A stretch of DNA of 64,000 nucleotides from Citrobacter amalonaticus (GCF_001559075.2 NZ_CP014015.2:2356001-2420000); one strand, 5' to 3'. Shown: positions 18,454-27,220, counted from the first letter of the stretch. Notes: generated by a model not told the origin, from the letters alone. Numbers and translations are program-made.

Positions 18454-20415
18454 ATGAAACCTGAAATCATGGAAGTGGATCTCCACCGGCTTAAGGTCAG
18501 CGATCCGTTTTTCGGCCAGTACCAGCAACTGGTGCGCGATGTGGTCATCCCTTATCAGTGGGATGCGTTGAACGATCGTATTCCGGAAGCGGACCCCAGC
18601 CATGCGATTGAAAACTTCCGCATTGCCGCCGGGCGGCAGCAAGGGGAGTTTTACGGCATGGTGTTCCAGGACAGCGACGTGGCGAAATGGCTGGAGGCGG
18701 TGGCGTGGTCACTGTGCCAGAAGCCAGATGCAGAACTTGAGAAAACCGCCGATGAGGTGATCGAGCTGATTGCCGCCGCCCAGTGTGAAGACGGTTATCT
18801 GAATACGTATTTCACCGCCAAAGCGCCGGACAAACGCTGGAGCAATCTGGCCGAATGCCACGAGCTTTACTGCGCCGGACACATGATTGAAGCGGGCGTC
18901 GCCTTCTTTCAGGCCACCGGCAAGCGTAGCCTGCTGAACGTGGTGTGCCGCTTTGCTGACTATATCGACAGCGTGTTCGGCAAAGAAGAGCACAAGCTGC
19001 ACGGATATCCCGGCCATCCGGAAGTGGAACTGGCGCTGATGCGGCTGTATGAAGTGACACAGGAATCGCGCTATCTGAATCTGTCGCGCTATTTTGTTGA
19101 AGCGCGCGGTACGCAGCCGCACTATTACGACATTGAGTTTGAAAAACGCGGCGGCACGTCGCACTGGCTGATTTACGGCGCGGGCTGGATGACGCACGAT
19201 AAAGACTACAGCCAGGCGCATTTACCGTTAACGGAGCAACAGACGGCCATCGGTCACGCGGTGCGTTTTGTCTACCTGATGACCGGCGTGGCGCATCTGG
19301 CGCGCTTGAGTCAGGACGAAGAGAAGCGCCAGATCTGCCTGCGGCTGTGGAAAAACATGGCGCAACGCCAGCTGTACATCACCGGCGGCATCGGCTCGCA
19401 GGGGCGCGGCGAAGCGTTCAGTTGCGATTACGATTTGCCGAACGATACGGTATACGCTGAAAGCTGCGCCTCCATCGGCCTGATGATGTTCGCGCGCCGG
19501 ATGCTGGAAATGGAAGCCGACAGCCAGTACGCCGATGTGATGGAGCGCGCGCTCTACAACACCGTGCTGGGCGGCATGGCGCTGGACGGCAAGCATTTCT
19601 TCTATGTGAATCCGCTGGAAGTGCAGCCAAACGTACTGAAATTCAACCATATTTACGATCACATTAAACCTGTTCGTCAGCGCTGGTTTGGCTGTGCCTG
19701 CTGCCCGCCGAACATCGCGCGAACGCTGACCTCTATTGGTCACTATATTTATACGCCGCGCCCGGAAGCGCTTTACATCAACCTGTATATTGGCAACAGC
19801 GTAACGGTTCCGGTTAATGGCGGCGAGCTGGGCCTGAAGATTAGAGGTAATTTCCCCTGGCAGGAACGGGTGGAGATAAGTATTGAATCCCCACAGCCGG
19901 TGGCGCATACGCTGGCACTGCGACTGCCGGACTGGTGCAATAATCCACAGGTACTGCTCAACGGTTTGCCTGTCGAGGGTGAGGTACGCAAGGGCTATCT
20001 GCATCTCCGCCGTGACTGGAGGGCGGGCGACATCCTCACGTTAACGCTGCCGATGCCGGTACGCCGTGTTTACGGCAACCCGCAGGTGCGCCACGTGGCG
20101 GGAAAAGTTGCGCTACAGCGTGGGCCGTTGGTGTACTGTCTGGAAGAGGCCGACAACGGCGCGTTGCTGCATAATCTGAGCTTGCCGAAAGAGAGCGTGT
20201 TTACCCTTATCGAAGGGAAAGGCGTTTTCGCCCACAAGATATTGCTCCAGGCGCAAGGAGCGCGAAAATGCCCGACGCAGCCGGGTGAACAGTCGCTGTG
20301 GCACTATGACACCGCCCCTGGCGCGTGTCAGGCTCAAACACTGACATTTATCCCATGGTTTAGCTGGGCCAACCGCGGCGAAGGGGAGATGCGGATTTGG
20401 GTGGATGAGGCGTAG
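18454..20415 (+). CDS. GH127 glycoside hydrolase, probable beta-L-arabinofuranosidase
   Basis: This 653-residue protein matches glycoside hydrolase family 127 (former DUF1680), whose type member is HypBA1 of Bifidobacterium longum. The catalytic set is intact: Glu320 in RGEAF (HypBA1 acid/base Glu322), Glu336 and Cys338 in YAESCAS (zinc ligands Glu338 and Cys340), and Cys416-Cys417 in CACCPPN (nucleophile and ligand pair Cys417-Cys418). There is no signal peptide or membrane segment, so hydrolysis occurs in the cytoplasm after uptake by the adjacent symporter. A TAGGAG site overlapping the symporter stop supports the ATG. Expected product is L-arabinose, which would enter araBAD metabolism encoded elsewhere. 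Fine specificity is inferred. Confidence 0.9.
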   Translation: MKPEIMEVDLHRLKVSDPFFGQYQQLVRDVVIPYQWDALNDRIPEADPSHAIENFRIAAGRQQGEFYGMVFQDSDVAKWLEAVAWSLCQKPDAELEKTADEVIELIAAAQCEDGYLNTYFTAKAPDKRWSNLAECHELYCAGHMIEAGVAFFQATGKRSLLNVVCRFADYIDSVFGKEEHKLHGYPGHPEVELALMRLYEVTQESRYLNLSRYFVEARGTQPHYYDIEFEKRGGTSHWLIYGAGWMTHDKDYSQAHLPLTEQQTAIGHAVRFVYLMTGVAHLARLSQDEEKRQICLRLWKNMAQRQLYITGGIGSQGRGEAFSCDYDLPNDTVYAESCASIGLMMFARRMLEMEADSQYADVMERALYNTVLGGMALDGKHFFYVNPLEVQPNVLKFNHIYDHIKPVRQRWFGCACCPPNIARTLTSIGHYIYTPRPEALYINLYIGNSVTVPVNGGELGLKIRGNFPWQERVEISIESPQPVAHTLALRLPDWCNNPQVLLNGLPVEGEVRKGYLHLRRDWRAGDILTLTLPMPVRRVYGNPQVRHVAGKVALQRGPLVYCLEEADNGALLHNLSLPKESVFTLIEGKGVFAHKILLQAQGARKCPTQPGEQSLWHYDTAPGACQAQTLTFIPWFSWANRGEGEMRIWVDEA

Positions 20416-20437
20416 TCAGACGGATGGCGTGTTGCTG

Positions 20438-20469
20438 GCGGATAACGGGGCTTTTTGGCCGTTATCCGC
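20438..20469. promoter_or_regulatory. Inverted repeat between convergent GH127 gene and aaeR
   Basis: GCGGATAACGG (20438-20448) pairs perfectly over 11 bases with CCGTTATCCGC (20459-20469) around a loop that contains TTTTT. It sits between the 3' ends of two convergent genes and could act as a bidirectional transcript end, although no T-run follows on either strand. It also marks the right edge of the inserted locus. Confidence 0.55.
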
Positions 20470-20493
20470 TATTGTCTTGCCTCAAGAAGATGC

Positions 20494-21423
20494 CTATTTC
20501 TCTTTTCCCCGACCGTACATACCCTGAAAAATCTGCGACACGTCGACGAAATAGTCGGTCAGATAGTTGATCACTACCTGTACCTTCAGCGGCAGTTTGT
20601 CTTTTTCGGTATATAGCGCATAGACCGGGCGCGGATCGGACTGGTAGCGCGGCAGTAAGATCTCAAGTTCGCCCCGGTTGATCTCGTTGATCACCCACAT
20701 CAGCGGGACGTAGGCGACCCCCGCACCGGCGGTCAGCCAGCGGTTGAGGGTCATTGGATCGTTGGTCACAAACCGTCCCTGTGGGATCAGTCGCGTGGAG
20801 ATCCCTTCCGGTGCGATCAGCTCAAACTCATTATCCGGACGCACGCTGTATTCCAGCCAGGAGTGGTTGGTGAGGTCGGCCGGTTTTTCCGGTATCCCGT
20901 ACTGGGCGAGATAGCTTTTCGCCGCGCATAACACCATCGGCATTGCGCCCAGGCGGCGGGAAAACAGACTGGAATCCTGGAGGGCGCCCACGCGGATAAC
21001 CACATCCAGACCGTCGGCAATCAGGTCGGGTGCCGGAATGCCGGTGACCAGATTGACCGTCAGGCCAGGGTGCTCTTTGAGCATTTTGGCGGTGATCCCC
21101 GCGAGGACATTTTGTGCCATGGTTGAAGAACAACCAATGCGCAGCGTACCAATCGGCGTGTTGTTAAAGGCATAAAGCTGTTCGTGAACATCCTGCACTT
21201 CATGCAGCATACGCCGACAGCCCTGATAATAAATTTTCCCGGCTTCGGTAAGCCCAATGCTGCGCGTGCTGCGGTTCAGCAGCTTGACCTGAAGTTCATC
21301 TTCCAGTTTTGCTACCGTCTGGCTGATTGACGAAACACTCATTTGTAGCTGTCTGGCGGCGGCCGTGAAAGAACCAAATTCCACCACTTTCGCGAACACC
21401 GACATGCGCTTTAATCGTTCCAT
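20494..21423 (-). CDS. aaeR: LysR-type regulator AaeR
   Basis: AaeR activates the divergent aaeXAB efflux operon in response to aromatic carboxylic acids such as p-hydroxybenzoate. The 309 residues equal E. coli AaeR. A winged helix-turn-helix occupies about residues 1-60 (FTAAARQLQMSVSSISQTVAKLE), followed by the two-lobed effector domain (about 90-295). It is divergent from aaeX across 182 bases. Confidence 0.95.
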   Translation of the reverse strand: MERLKRMSVFAKVVEFGSFTAAARQLQMSVSSISQTVAKLEDELQVKLLNRSTRSIGLTEAGKIYYQGCRRMLHEVQDVHEQLYAFNNTPIGTLRIGCSSTMAQNVLAGITAKMLKEHPGLTVNLVTGIPAPDLIADGLDVVIRVGALQDSSLFSRRLGAMPMVLCAAKSYLAQYGIPEKPADLTNHSWLEYSVRPDNEFELIAPEGISTRLIPQGRFVTNDPMTLNRWLTAGAGVAYVPLMWVINEINRGELEILLPRYQSDPRPVYALYTEKDKLPLKVQVVINYLTDYFVDVSQIFQGMYGRGKEK

Positions 21424-21441
21424 TATTCACTCTGGCTTAAA

Positions 21442-21457
21442 AGTGATTTAGATCACA
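21442..21457. promoter_or_regulatory. Candidate CRP site between aaeR and aaeX
   Basis: AGTGA-TTTAGA-TCACA matches the CRP consensus TGTGA-N6-TCACA at nine of ten positions. It lies 18 bases before aaeR and about 150 bases before aaeX. Catabolite control of one or both units is inferred. Confidence 0.55.
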
Positions 21458-21605
21458 TATTATAGATAACAGCATAACAGTTACGGTAATATATTATTAT
21501 TCAAATAAAGGCTATGTCGCTCTCGCCTGGCTTTCCTTGCCCTTCTCCGCGTCGACATTCGCTGAAAACGGTATCGCCTGCACTCTCTACAATATCAAGG
21601 TCAAC

Positions 21606-21809
21606 ATGAGTCTGTTTCCCGTTATCGTGGTGTTTGGTCTGTCCTTCCCACCGATATTCTTTGAATTGCTTCTGTCACTGGCGATTTTCTGGCTGGTGCG
21701 CCGGGTGCTGGTGCCTACGGGCATCTATGATTTTGTCTGGCATCCGGCTCTGTTTAATACTGCGCTGTATTGCTGTCTCTTTTACTTGATATCGCGCCTG
21801 TTCGTTTGA
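21606..21809 (+). CDS. aaeX: Small membrane protein AaeX
   Basis: AaeX is a 67-residue DUF1656 protein with two hydrophobic segments (about 5-30 and 45-65). It is the first gene of the aaeXAB aromatic-acid efflux operon; its exact role is unknown. The ATG at 21606 ([16 protein letters not shown]) gives the E. coli length; the frame is open 23 codons further upstream, but nothing supports that extension. The gap to aaeA is only 7 bases. Confidence 0.95.
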
Positions 21810-21816
21810 GGTTGAA

Positions 21817-22749
21817 GTGAAAACGCTGACAAGAAAAATCTCCCGTACGGCCATTACCCTCGTTCTGGTCATCCTGGCGTTCATCGCTATTTTCCGCGCC
21901 TGGGTCTATTACACCGAATCACCGTGGACGCGTGATGCCCGCTTCAGCGCAGACGTGGTTGCCATCGCGCCGGACGTTGCCGGACTCATCACTACCGTTA
22001 AGGTGCATGATAATCAACTGGTGAAGAAAGATCAGGTGCTGTTCACCATCGATCAACCACGCTACCAAAAAGCGCTGGAAGAGGCCGAAGCCGACGTTGC
22101 CTATTATCAGGTGCTGGCGCAAGAGAAACGCCAGGAAGCCGGACGCCGTAACCGTCTTGGCGTCCAGGCCATGTCCCGTGAAGAGATTGATCAGGCCAAC
22201 AACGTTCTGCAAACCGTATTACATCAGCTTGCCAAAGCGCAGGCGACTCGCGACCTCGCCAGGTTAGATCTCGAACGTACCGTCATTCGCGCGCCTGCGG
22301 ATGGCTGGGTGACCAACCTGAACGTCTATACCGGTGAGTTTATTACCCGAGGTTCAACCGCCGTGGCGCTGGTGAAACAGAACTCCTTTTATGTGCTGGC
22401 CTATATGGAAGAGACCAAGCTGGAGGGCGTCCGTCCGGGTTATCGTGCCGAAATTACCCCGTTGGGTAGCAATAAGGTGTTAAAAGGGAGAGTCGATAGC
22501 ATCGCGGCAGGGGTCACCAATGCCAGCAGCACACGCGATGACAAAGGCATGGCGACGATCGATTCCAATCTGGAATGGGTACGCCTCGCACAGCGCGTTC
22601 CGGTGCGTATCCAGCTTGACGATCAACAGGAAAACCTGTGGCCAGCCGGTACCACCGCGACTGTCGTGATCACCGGTAAGCAGGATCGTGACGAAAACAA
22701 TGACTCGTTCTTCCGTAAAATGGCGCACCGTCTGCGCGAATTTGGTTAA
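21817..22749 (+). CDS. aaeA: p-Hydroxybenzoic acid efflux pump subunit AaeA
   Basis: AaeA is the periplasmic membrane-fusion (HlyD-type) subunit of the AaeAB pump. The 310 residues have an N-terminal membrane anchor (about 12-30), a lipoyl-like hairpin split around a coiled coil (about 80-150), and the beta-barrel domain (RAPADGWVTNLNVYTGEFI). The start is GTG with GAGGTTGAA ahead of it. The stop is 5 bases from the aaeB ATG. Confidence 0.96.
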   Translation: MKTLTRKISRTAITLVLVILAFIAIFRAWVYYTESPWTRDARFSADVVAIAPDVAGLITTVKVHDNQLVKKDQVLFTIDQPRYQKALEEAEADVAYYQVLAQEKRQEAGRRNRLGVQAMSREEIDQANNVLQTVLHQLAKAQATRDLARLDLERTVIRAPADGWVTNLNVYTGEFITRGSTAVALVKQNSFYVLAYMEETKLEGVRPGYRAEITPLGSNKVLKGRVDSIAAGVTNASSTRDDKGMATIDSNLEWVRLAQRVPVRIQLDDQQENLWPAGTTATVVITGKQDRDENNDSFFRKMAHRLREFG

Positions 22750-22754
22750 TCGCG

Positions 22755-24722
22755 ATGGGCATTTTTTCCATCGCCAATCAGCACATTCGCTTTGCGGTCA
22801 AACTGGCCTGCGCGATTGTCCTTGCGCTGTTTGTCGGTTTTCACTTTCAGCTTGAAACACCACGCTGGGCGGTGCTGACGGCGGCGATTGTTGCGGCGGG
22901 TCCGGCCTTTGCCGCCGGCGGCGAACCGTATTCTGGCGCGATTCGTTATCGCGGGATGTTGCGCATTGTCGGCACCTTTATGGGTTGTATTGCGGCGCTG
23001 GTGATCATCATTGCGATGATCCGCGCACCGCTGCTGATGATTCTGGTGTGCTGTATCTGGGCGGGGTTTTGTACCTGGCTCTCTTCACTGGTGCGCATTG
23101 AGAACTCCTATGCGTGGGGGTTATCGGGCTACACCGCGCTGATTATTGTCATCACTATTCAAACCGAACCGCTGTTAACGCCGCAATTTGCCGTAGAACG
23201 CTGTAGCGAGATTGTCATCGGGATTGTCTGCGCCATCATTGCGGATCTGCTCTTTTCTCCACGATCGATCAAGCAAGAGGTCGATCGTGAGCTGGATAGC
23301 CTGCTGGTGGCGCAGTACCAACTGATGCAGTTGTGCATTAAACATGGCGATAGTGAAGAAGTGGACAAGGCCTGGGGCGATCTGGTGCGCCGGGCCACGG
23401 CGCTGGAAGGAATGCGCAGCAACCTGAACATGGAATCCTCCCGCTGGGCGCGGGCGAATCGCCGCCTGAAGGCGATCAATACCCTGTCGCTGACCATGAT
23501 TACGCAATCCTGTGAAACTTATCTGATCCAGAACACGCGTCCTGAGCTGATCACCGATACCTTTCGCGAGTTTTTCGCCATGCCGGTTGAAACCGCGCAG
23601 GATGTGCATAAACAGCTTAAGCGCCTGCGCCGGGTGATTGCCTGGACCGGCGAGCGTGAAACGCCCGTCACGCTGTATACCTGGGCTGGGGCGGCAACGC
23701 GTTATCTGCTGCTAAAGCGCGGCGTGATCAGCAATACCAAAATCAGCGCTACGGAAGAGGAGGTGTTGCAGGGAGAACCGGTGGTGAAAGTCGAGTCCGC
23801 GGAACGTCACCATGCCATGGTGAACTTCTGGCGCACCACGCTCTCTTGTGTGCTGGGAACGCTGTTCTGGCTGTGGACCGGCTGGACTTCTGGTAACGGC
23901 GCGATGGTGATGATTGCGGTAGTGACTTCGCTGGCGATGCGTCTGCCGAACCCACGCATGGTCGCTATCGACTTTATCTACGGTACGCTTGCCGCGCTGC
24001 CGCTGGGGGCGCTCTATTTTCTGGTGATCCTCCCCAATACCCAGCAGAGCATGCTGTTGCTCTGTCTGAGCCTCGCAGTGCTGGGGTTCTTTCTGGGGAT
24101 CGAAGTACAGAAGCGGCGACTGGGGTCGATGGGCGCGCTGGCCAGTACCATTAACATTATCGTGCTGGATAACCCGATGACCTTCCACTTCAGTCAGTTC
24201 CTGGACAGTGCGTTAGGGCAGATTGTGGGCTGCGTACTGGCCTTTCTGGTCATTGTGATTGTGCGCGATAATTCTCGCGATCGTACGGGTCGTGTGCTGC
24301 TCAACCAGTTTGTTTCTGCGGCGGTGTCAGCGATGACCACTAACGTGGTCCGGCGCAAAGAAAACCATCTTCCCGCGCTTTATCAGCAGTTGTTTCTGTT
24401 AATGAATAAATTCCCCGGTGATTTGCCGAAGTTCCGCCTGGCGCTGACGATGATCATTGCGCACCAGCGTCTGCGAGATGCGCCGATTCCGGTCAACGAC
24501 GATCTTTCCGCATTTCATCAACAGTTGCGTCGTACGGCGGATCATGTCATTTCAGCCGTGAATGACGACAAGCGCCGACGCTATTTTGGTCAGCTACTGG
24601 ATGAGCTGGACGTGTACCAGGAAAAACTGCGAGTCTGGGAAGCGCCGCCGCAGGTCACCGAACCGGTGAAACGACTGACCGGCATGTTGCACAAGTACCA
24701 GCATGCGCTGACCGACAGCTAA
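22755..24722 (+). CDS. aaeB: p-Hydroxybenzoic acid efflux pump subunit AaeB
   Basis: AaeB is the inner-membrane component that exports aromatic carboxylic acids, a relief valve for metabolic overload. The 655 residues show the two-block layout of the FUSC/DUF939-like family: membrane segments at about 15-165, a soluble helical domain at about 170-350, membrane segments at about 360-510 and a soluble C-terminus. A strong intrinsic terminator follows after 8 bases and closes the operon. Confidence 0.96.
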   Translation: MGIFSIANQHIRFAVKLACAIVLALFVGFHFQLETPRWAVLTAAIVAAGPAFAAGGEPYSGAIRYRGMLRIVGTFMGCIAALVIIIAMIRAPLLMILVCCIWAGFCTWLSSLVRIENSYAWGLSGYTALIIVITIQTEPLLTPQFAVERCSEIVIGIVCAIIADLLFSPRSIKQEVDRELDSLLVAQYQLMQLCIKHGDSEEVDKAWGDLVRRATALEGMRSNLNMESSRWARANRRLKAINTLSLTMITQSCETYLIQNTRPELITDTFREFFAMPVETAQDVHKQLKRLRRVIAWTGERETPVTLYTWAGAATRYLLLKRGVISNTKISATEEEVLQGEPVVKVESAERHHAMVNFWRTTLSCVLGTLFWLWTGWTSGNGAMVMIAVVTSLAMRLPNPRMVAIDFIYGTLAALPLGALYFLVILPNTQQSMLLLCLSLAVLGFFLGIEVQKRRLGSMGALASTINIIVLDNPMTFHFSQFLDSALGQIVGCVLAFLVIVIVRDNSRDRTGRVLLNQFVSAAVSAMTTNVVRRKENHLPALYQQLFLLMNKFPGDLPKFRLALTMIIAHQRLRDAPIPVNDDLSAFHQQLRRTADHVISAVNDDKRRRYFGQLLDELDVYQEKLRVWEAPPQVTEPVKRLTGMLHKYQHALTDS

Positions 24723-24730
24723 CCCTCAGA

Positions 24731-24758
24731 AACCGATGCCAAAAGCGTCGGTTTTTTT
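24731..24758 (+). terminator. Intrinsic terminator of aaeXAB
   Basis: AACCGATGC (24731-24739) pairs with GCGTCGGTT (24745-24753) with one G-T pair and a CAAAA loop, followed by a run of seven T to 24758. This is a textbook rho-independent terminator, and it separates aaeB from the following dehydrogenase gene. Confidence 0.92.
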
Positions 24759-24812
24759 ATGGCTATACTTATTCGATGTGCGCAACGCAGGACATCAGAA
24801 GGAGAAAACATC

Positions 24813-26261
24813 ATGCAAACGCTTCAGGACAACGAACTTTTTCAGACGGGATATTTGGTTGATGGACGGTGGAAAACGCTTGATACCACCTTTGACGTGC
24901 TCAATCCGGCGACCGGCGAAACGATCGCGAAGGTGGCGAAAGCAGGAAAACAGCAGACCGAGGAGGCTATTGCGGCGGCCAGTAAGGCATTTCCTGCCTG
25001 GCGGGCAAAAACGGCAAAAGAGCGCTCGGCAATTTTGTACCGCTGGTATGAATTGATTATCGAAAACAAAAGCTGGCTGGGACGGCTGATGACCACCGAA
25101 CAGGGGAAACCGCTGAAAGAAGCCGAGGGCGAGGTCGAGTACGCAGCCAGTTTTATCCAATGGTTTGCCGAACAGGCGAAGCGTGCCAACGGTGAAATCA
25201 TCCCGCCGATCAAACCCGGCTCCCGCATCCTGGCGACCCGTGAACCGATTGGTGTCGTGGCGGCAATCACGCCGTGGAATTTCCCGATGGCGATGTTGAC
25301 CCGTAAGCTCGGCCCGGCGCTGGCGGCGGGCTGCACCGGGGTGATAAAACCGGCCAATAACACGCCGCTGAGTGCCTTTGCGCTGCTTACGCTGGCGAAG
25401 AAAGCGGGGGTGCCTGATGGCGTACTCAACGCCGTAGCGGGCAATACGCCGGAAATCAGCGATGCCATCATGGCAAGCCATGCGGTGCGCAAAATTTCGT
25501 TCACCGGTTCAACGGCTGTCGGTAAAACGCTGGTACGTAACGCAGCGGAAACCATGAAAAAAGTGTCGATGGAACTCGGTGGCAATGCTCCCTATATCGT
25601 GTTCGACGATGCGGACATCGATGCGGCGGTAAAAGGCGCTATTGCGAATAAGTTCCGTAATGCCGGGCAGGTTTGTGTCAGTGTGAACCGCTTTTATATC
25701 CAGGAGAGTGTCTACGACGAATTCACCCACAAACTGGCCGATGCGGTTCAGGCATTGCAGGTGGGGAATGGTCTGGATGACGGCGTCGTCGTCGGGCCGC
25801 TGATCGAACCGTCTGCGGTCGATAAAGTGCGTGAGCATGTTGAAGATGCTGTCGCGAAAGGAGCCAAAGTGCTGGCGGGCGGGAAAGCGCACGCGCTCGG
25901 CGGCAACTTCTGGCAACCTACGGTATTGGGTGAGTGTCGTGACGACATGAAACTGGCGAGCGAAGAGACGTTTGGTCCGGTTGCCGCTTGCTTCCGCTTT
26001 ACCGGCGAAGAAGAGGTGATTGAGCGCGCGAACAACACGCCGTTTGGCCTGGCCGCTTACTTCTATACGCAAAACCTACAACGGGTGTTCCGTGTCTCTC
26101 AGGCTATTGAGAGCGGCATGATCGGGATAAACGAATGTGCGGTTTCCACCGAACTGGGACCGTTTGGCGGGGTGAAAGAGTCCGGGCTGGGGCGTGAAGG
26201 ATCGGTGCTGGGGTTAGACGAATTTCTGGAAGTGAAAACCCTGCATATTGGCGGGCTGTAG
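24813..26261 (+). CDS. NAD(P)-dependent succinate-semialdehyde-type aldehyde dehydrogenase (GabD-like)
   Basis: This protein is a second relative of GabD, which oxidises succinate semialdehyde to succinate. With the ATG at 24813 (AAGGAG site 8 bases upstream) it has 482 residues, the same as GabD. Catalytic residues fall at the GabD positions: Glu254 in MELGG and Cys288 in GQVCVS; the Rossmann-side motif FTGSTAVGKTL is also present. The second cysteine next to the active site in E. coli GabD (GQTCVC) is serine here. E. coli K-12 has no dehydrogenase at this place. A TATACT hexamer at 24764-24769, directly behind the aaeB terminator, may be its -10. The substrate is inferred from family only. 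Confidence 0.88.
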   Translation: MQTLQDNELFQTGYLVDGRWKTLDTTFDVLNPATGETIAKVAKAGKQQTEEAIAAASKAFPAWRAKTAKERSAILYRWYELIIENKSWLGRLMTTEQGKPLKEAEGEVEYAASFIQWFAEQAKRANGEIIPPIKPGSRILATREPIGVVAAITPWNFPMAMLTRKLGPALAAGCTGVIKPANNTPLSAFALLTLAKKAGVPDGVLNAVAGNTPEISDAIMASHAVRKISFTGSTAVGKTLVRNAAETMKKVSMELGGNAPYIVFDDADIDAAVKGAIANKFRNAGQVCVSVNRFYIQESVYDEFTHKLADAVQALQVGNGLDDGVVVGPLIEPSAVDKVREHVEDAVAKGAKVLAGGKAHALGGNFWQPTVLGECRDDMKLASEETFGPVAACFRFTGEEEVIERANNTPFGLAAYFYTQNLQRVFRVSQAIESGMIGINECAVSTELGPFGGVKESGLGREGSVLGLDEFLEVKTLHIGGL

Positions 26262-26290
26262 TCAGACCGATATCGGGAAGGTGGCGATAG

Positions 26291-26563
26291 ATGAATATCT
26301 ATACATTTGATTTTGATGAAATTGAGGATCAGGACGACTTTTACCGCGAGTTTGCGCGGATGTTTGGCCTGGCCAAAGAGAAAGTGAGCGATCTCGACTC
26401 TCTGTGGGACATCATCATGAGTGAAGCGCTGCCGTTACCGCTGGAGATCGAGTTTGTACATCTACCCGAGAAGTCACGCCGACGTTATGGCGCATTGATT
26501 TTGTTGTTTGATGAAGCGGAAGAAGAACTGGAAGGTCAGTTGCGTTTTAATGTGCGTCATTGA
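26291..26563 (+). CDS. yhcO: Barstar-family protein YhcO
   Basis: YhcO is a 90-residue acidic protein of the barstar (ribonuclease inhibitor) fold family, with the characteristic early DFDEIEDQDDFYREFAR and SLWDIIM segments. The E. coli orthologue has the same length. No barnase-like ribonuclease is encoded nearby, so an inhibitor role is unproven. It follows the dehydrogenase by 29 bases with a GAAGGTGG site. Confidence 0.9.
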   Translation: MNIYTFDFDEIEDQDDFYREFARMFGLAKEKVSDLDSLWDIIMSEALPLPLEIEFVHLPEKSRRRYGALILLFDEAEEELEGQLRFNVRH

Positions 26564-26564
26564 A

Positions 26565-26593
26565 AAATAAAAAAGCCCCCGACAGTCGGGGGC
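26565..26593 (-). terminator. Terminator of yhcN (shared stem with yhcO)
   Basis: GCCCCCGA (26575-26582) and TCGGGGGC (26586-26593) form a perfect 8-base-pair stem with a CAG loop. On the minus strand the stem is followed by TTTTTTATTTTT, so it terminates the leftward yhcN transcript. For the rightward yhcO transcript the same stem lacks a T-run. Confidence 0.88.
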
Positions 26594-26620
26594 AAGGTCG
26601 TCGGACTAGACGACGAGGGT

Positions 26621-26884
26621 TTATTTGTACAATTCGGCAGTGGCATGCCAGGTGTCACCGCTACGGGCTTCGGTGATCTGATACGCTGATGCGCCTTTTT
26701 CCTGGGCTTTTTTGTTCAGCATTTCATGCATGTCCATTGGGCTAGAGCCGATTGCACTTACGGAGACAGAGCCAATCGCTTCGCGATTTTGTGCTTGTTC
26801 TGCGCTGATAGAATCTGCGGCGAATGCGCCGAAAGAAAGAACAGAGAGAACGCTTAACGCAGCAACAGTTGTTTTGATTTTCAT
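26621..26884 (-). CDS. yhcN: Periplasmic BhsA/McbA-family (DUF1471) stress protein YhcN
   Basis: YhcN is an 87-residue secreted protein of the YdgH/BhsA/McbA family, linked in E. coli to acid and peroxide stress. It has a signal peptide with cleavage after AFA (about residue 22) and the short DUF1471 core (IGSVSVSAIGSSPMDMHEMLNKKA). It is monocistronic, with its own terminator at 26565-26593 and a long AT-rich upstream region. Confidence 0.95.
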   Translation of the reverse strand: MKIKTTVAALSVLSVLSFGAFAADSISAEQAQNREAIGSVSVSAIGSSPMDMHEMLNKKAQEKGASAYQITEARSGDTWHATAELYK

Positions 26885-26947
26885 GATAAGTACCTCGTCG
26901 AATTTATTATTGGGGGTCTTCGTTTCGTGACCCTCATCACAAAATCA

Positions 26948-26968
26948 AGTATACACTAATCACGTGAT
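26948..26968 (-). promoter_or_regulatory. Candidate yhcN -10 with overlapping palindromic operator
   Basis: On the minus strand TATACT (26953-26948) is preceded by TG-containing GTG. Directly upstream lies ATCACGTGAT (26959-26968), a perfect 10-base palindrome that would fall between the -35 and -10 boxes, a typical position for a repressor site. The binding protein is not identified. Confidence 0.4.
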
Positions 26969-27220
26969 AAATTAATACCACGCTAATTGTTTCATTGGTA
27001 CGTAAGTAATGAAAATTTCTTTTTTTATGCTTATCTGGAATTAAAAAGTGATGGTCTTTTATTTATATCTAATAAAATCATATAGATGTGAAATTTTGCG
27101 ATTTGTGCGGTTTTGAGTTTGCATATTCACTGCGTGAATGATTTTGGGCAGATAAACGCACTATTTGCTAAATAACAGGCAGATAAATTAACGGGAAGTG
27201 GGCGTTAATGCAGGTTTTTA

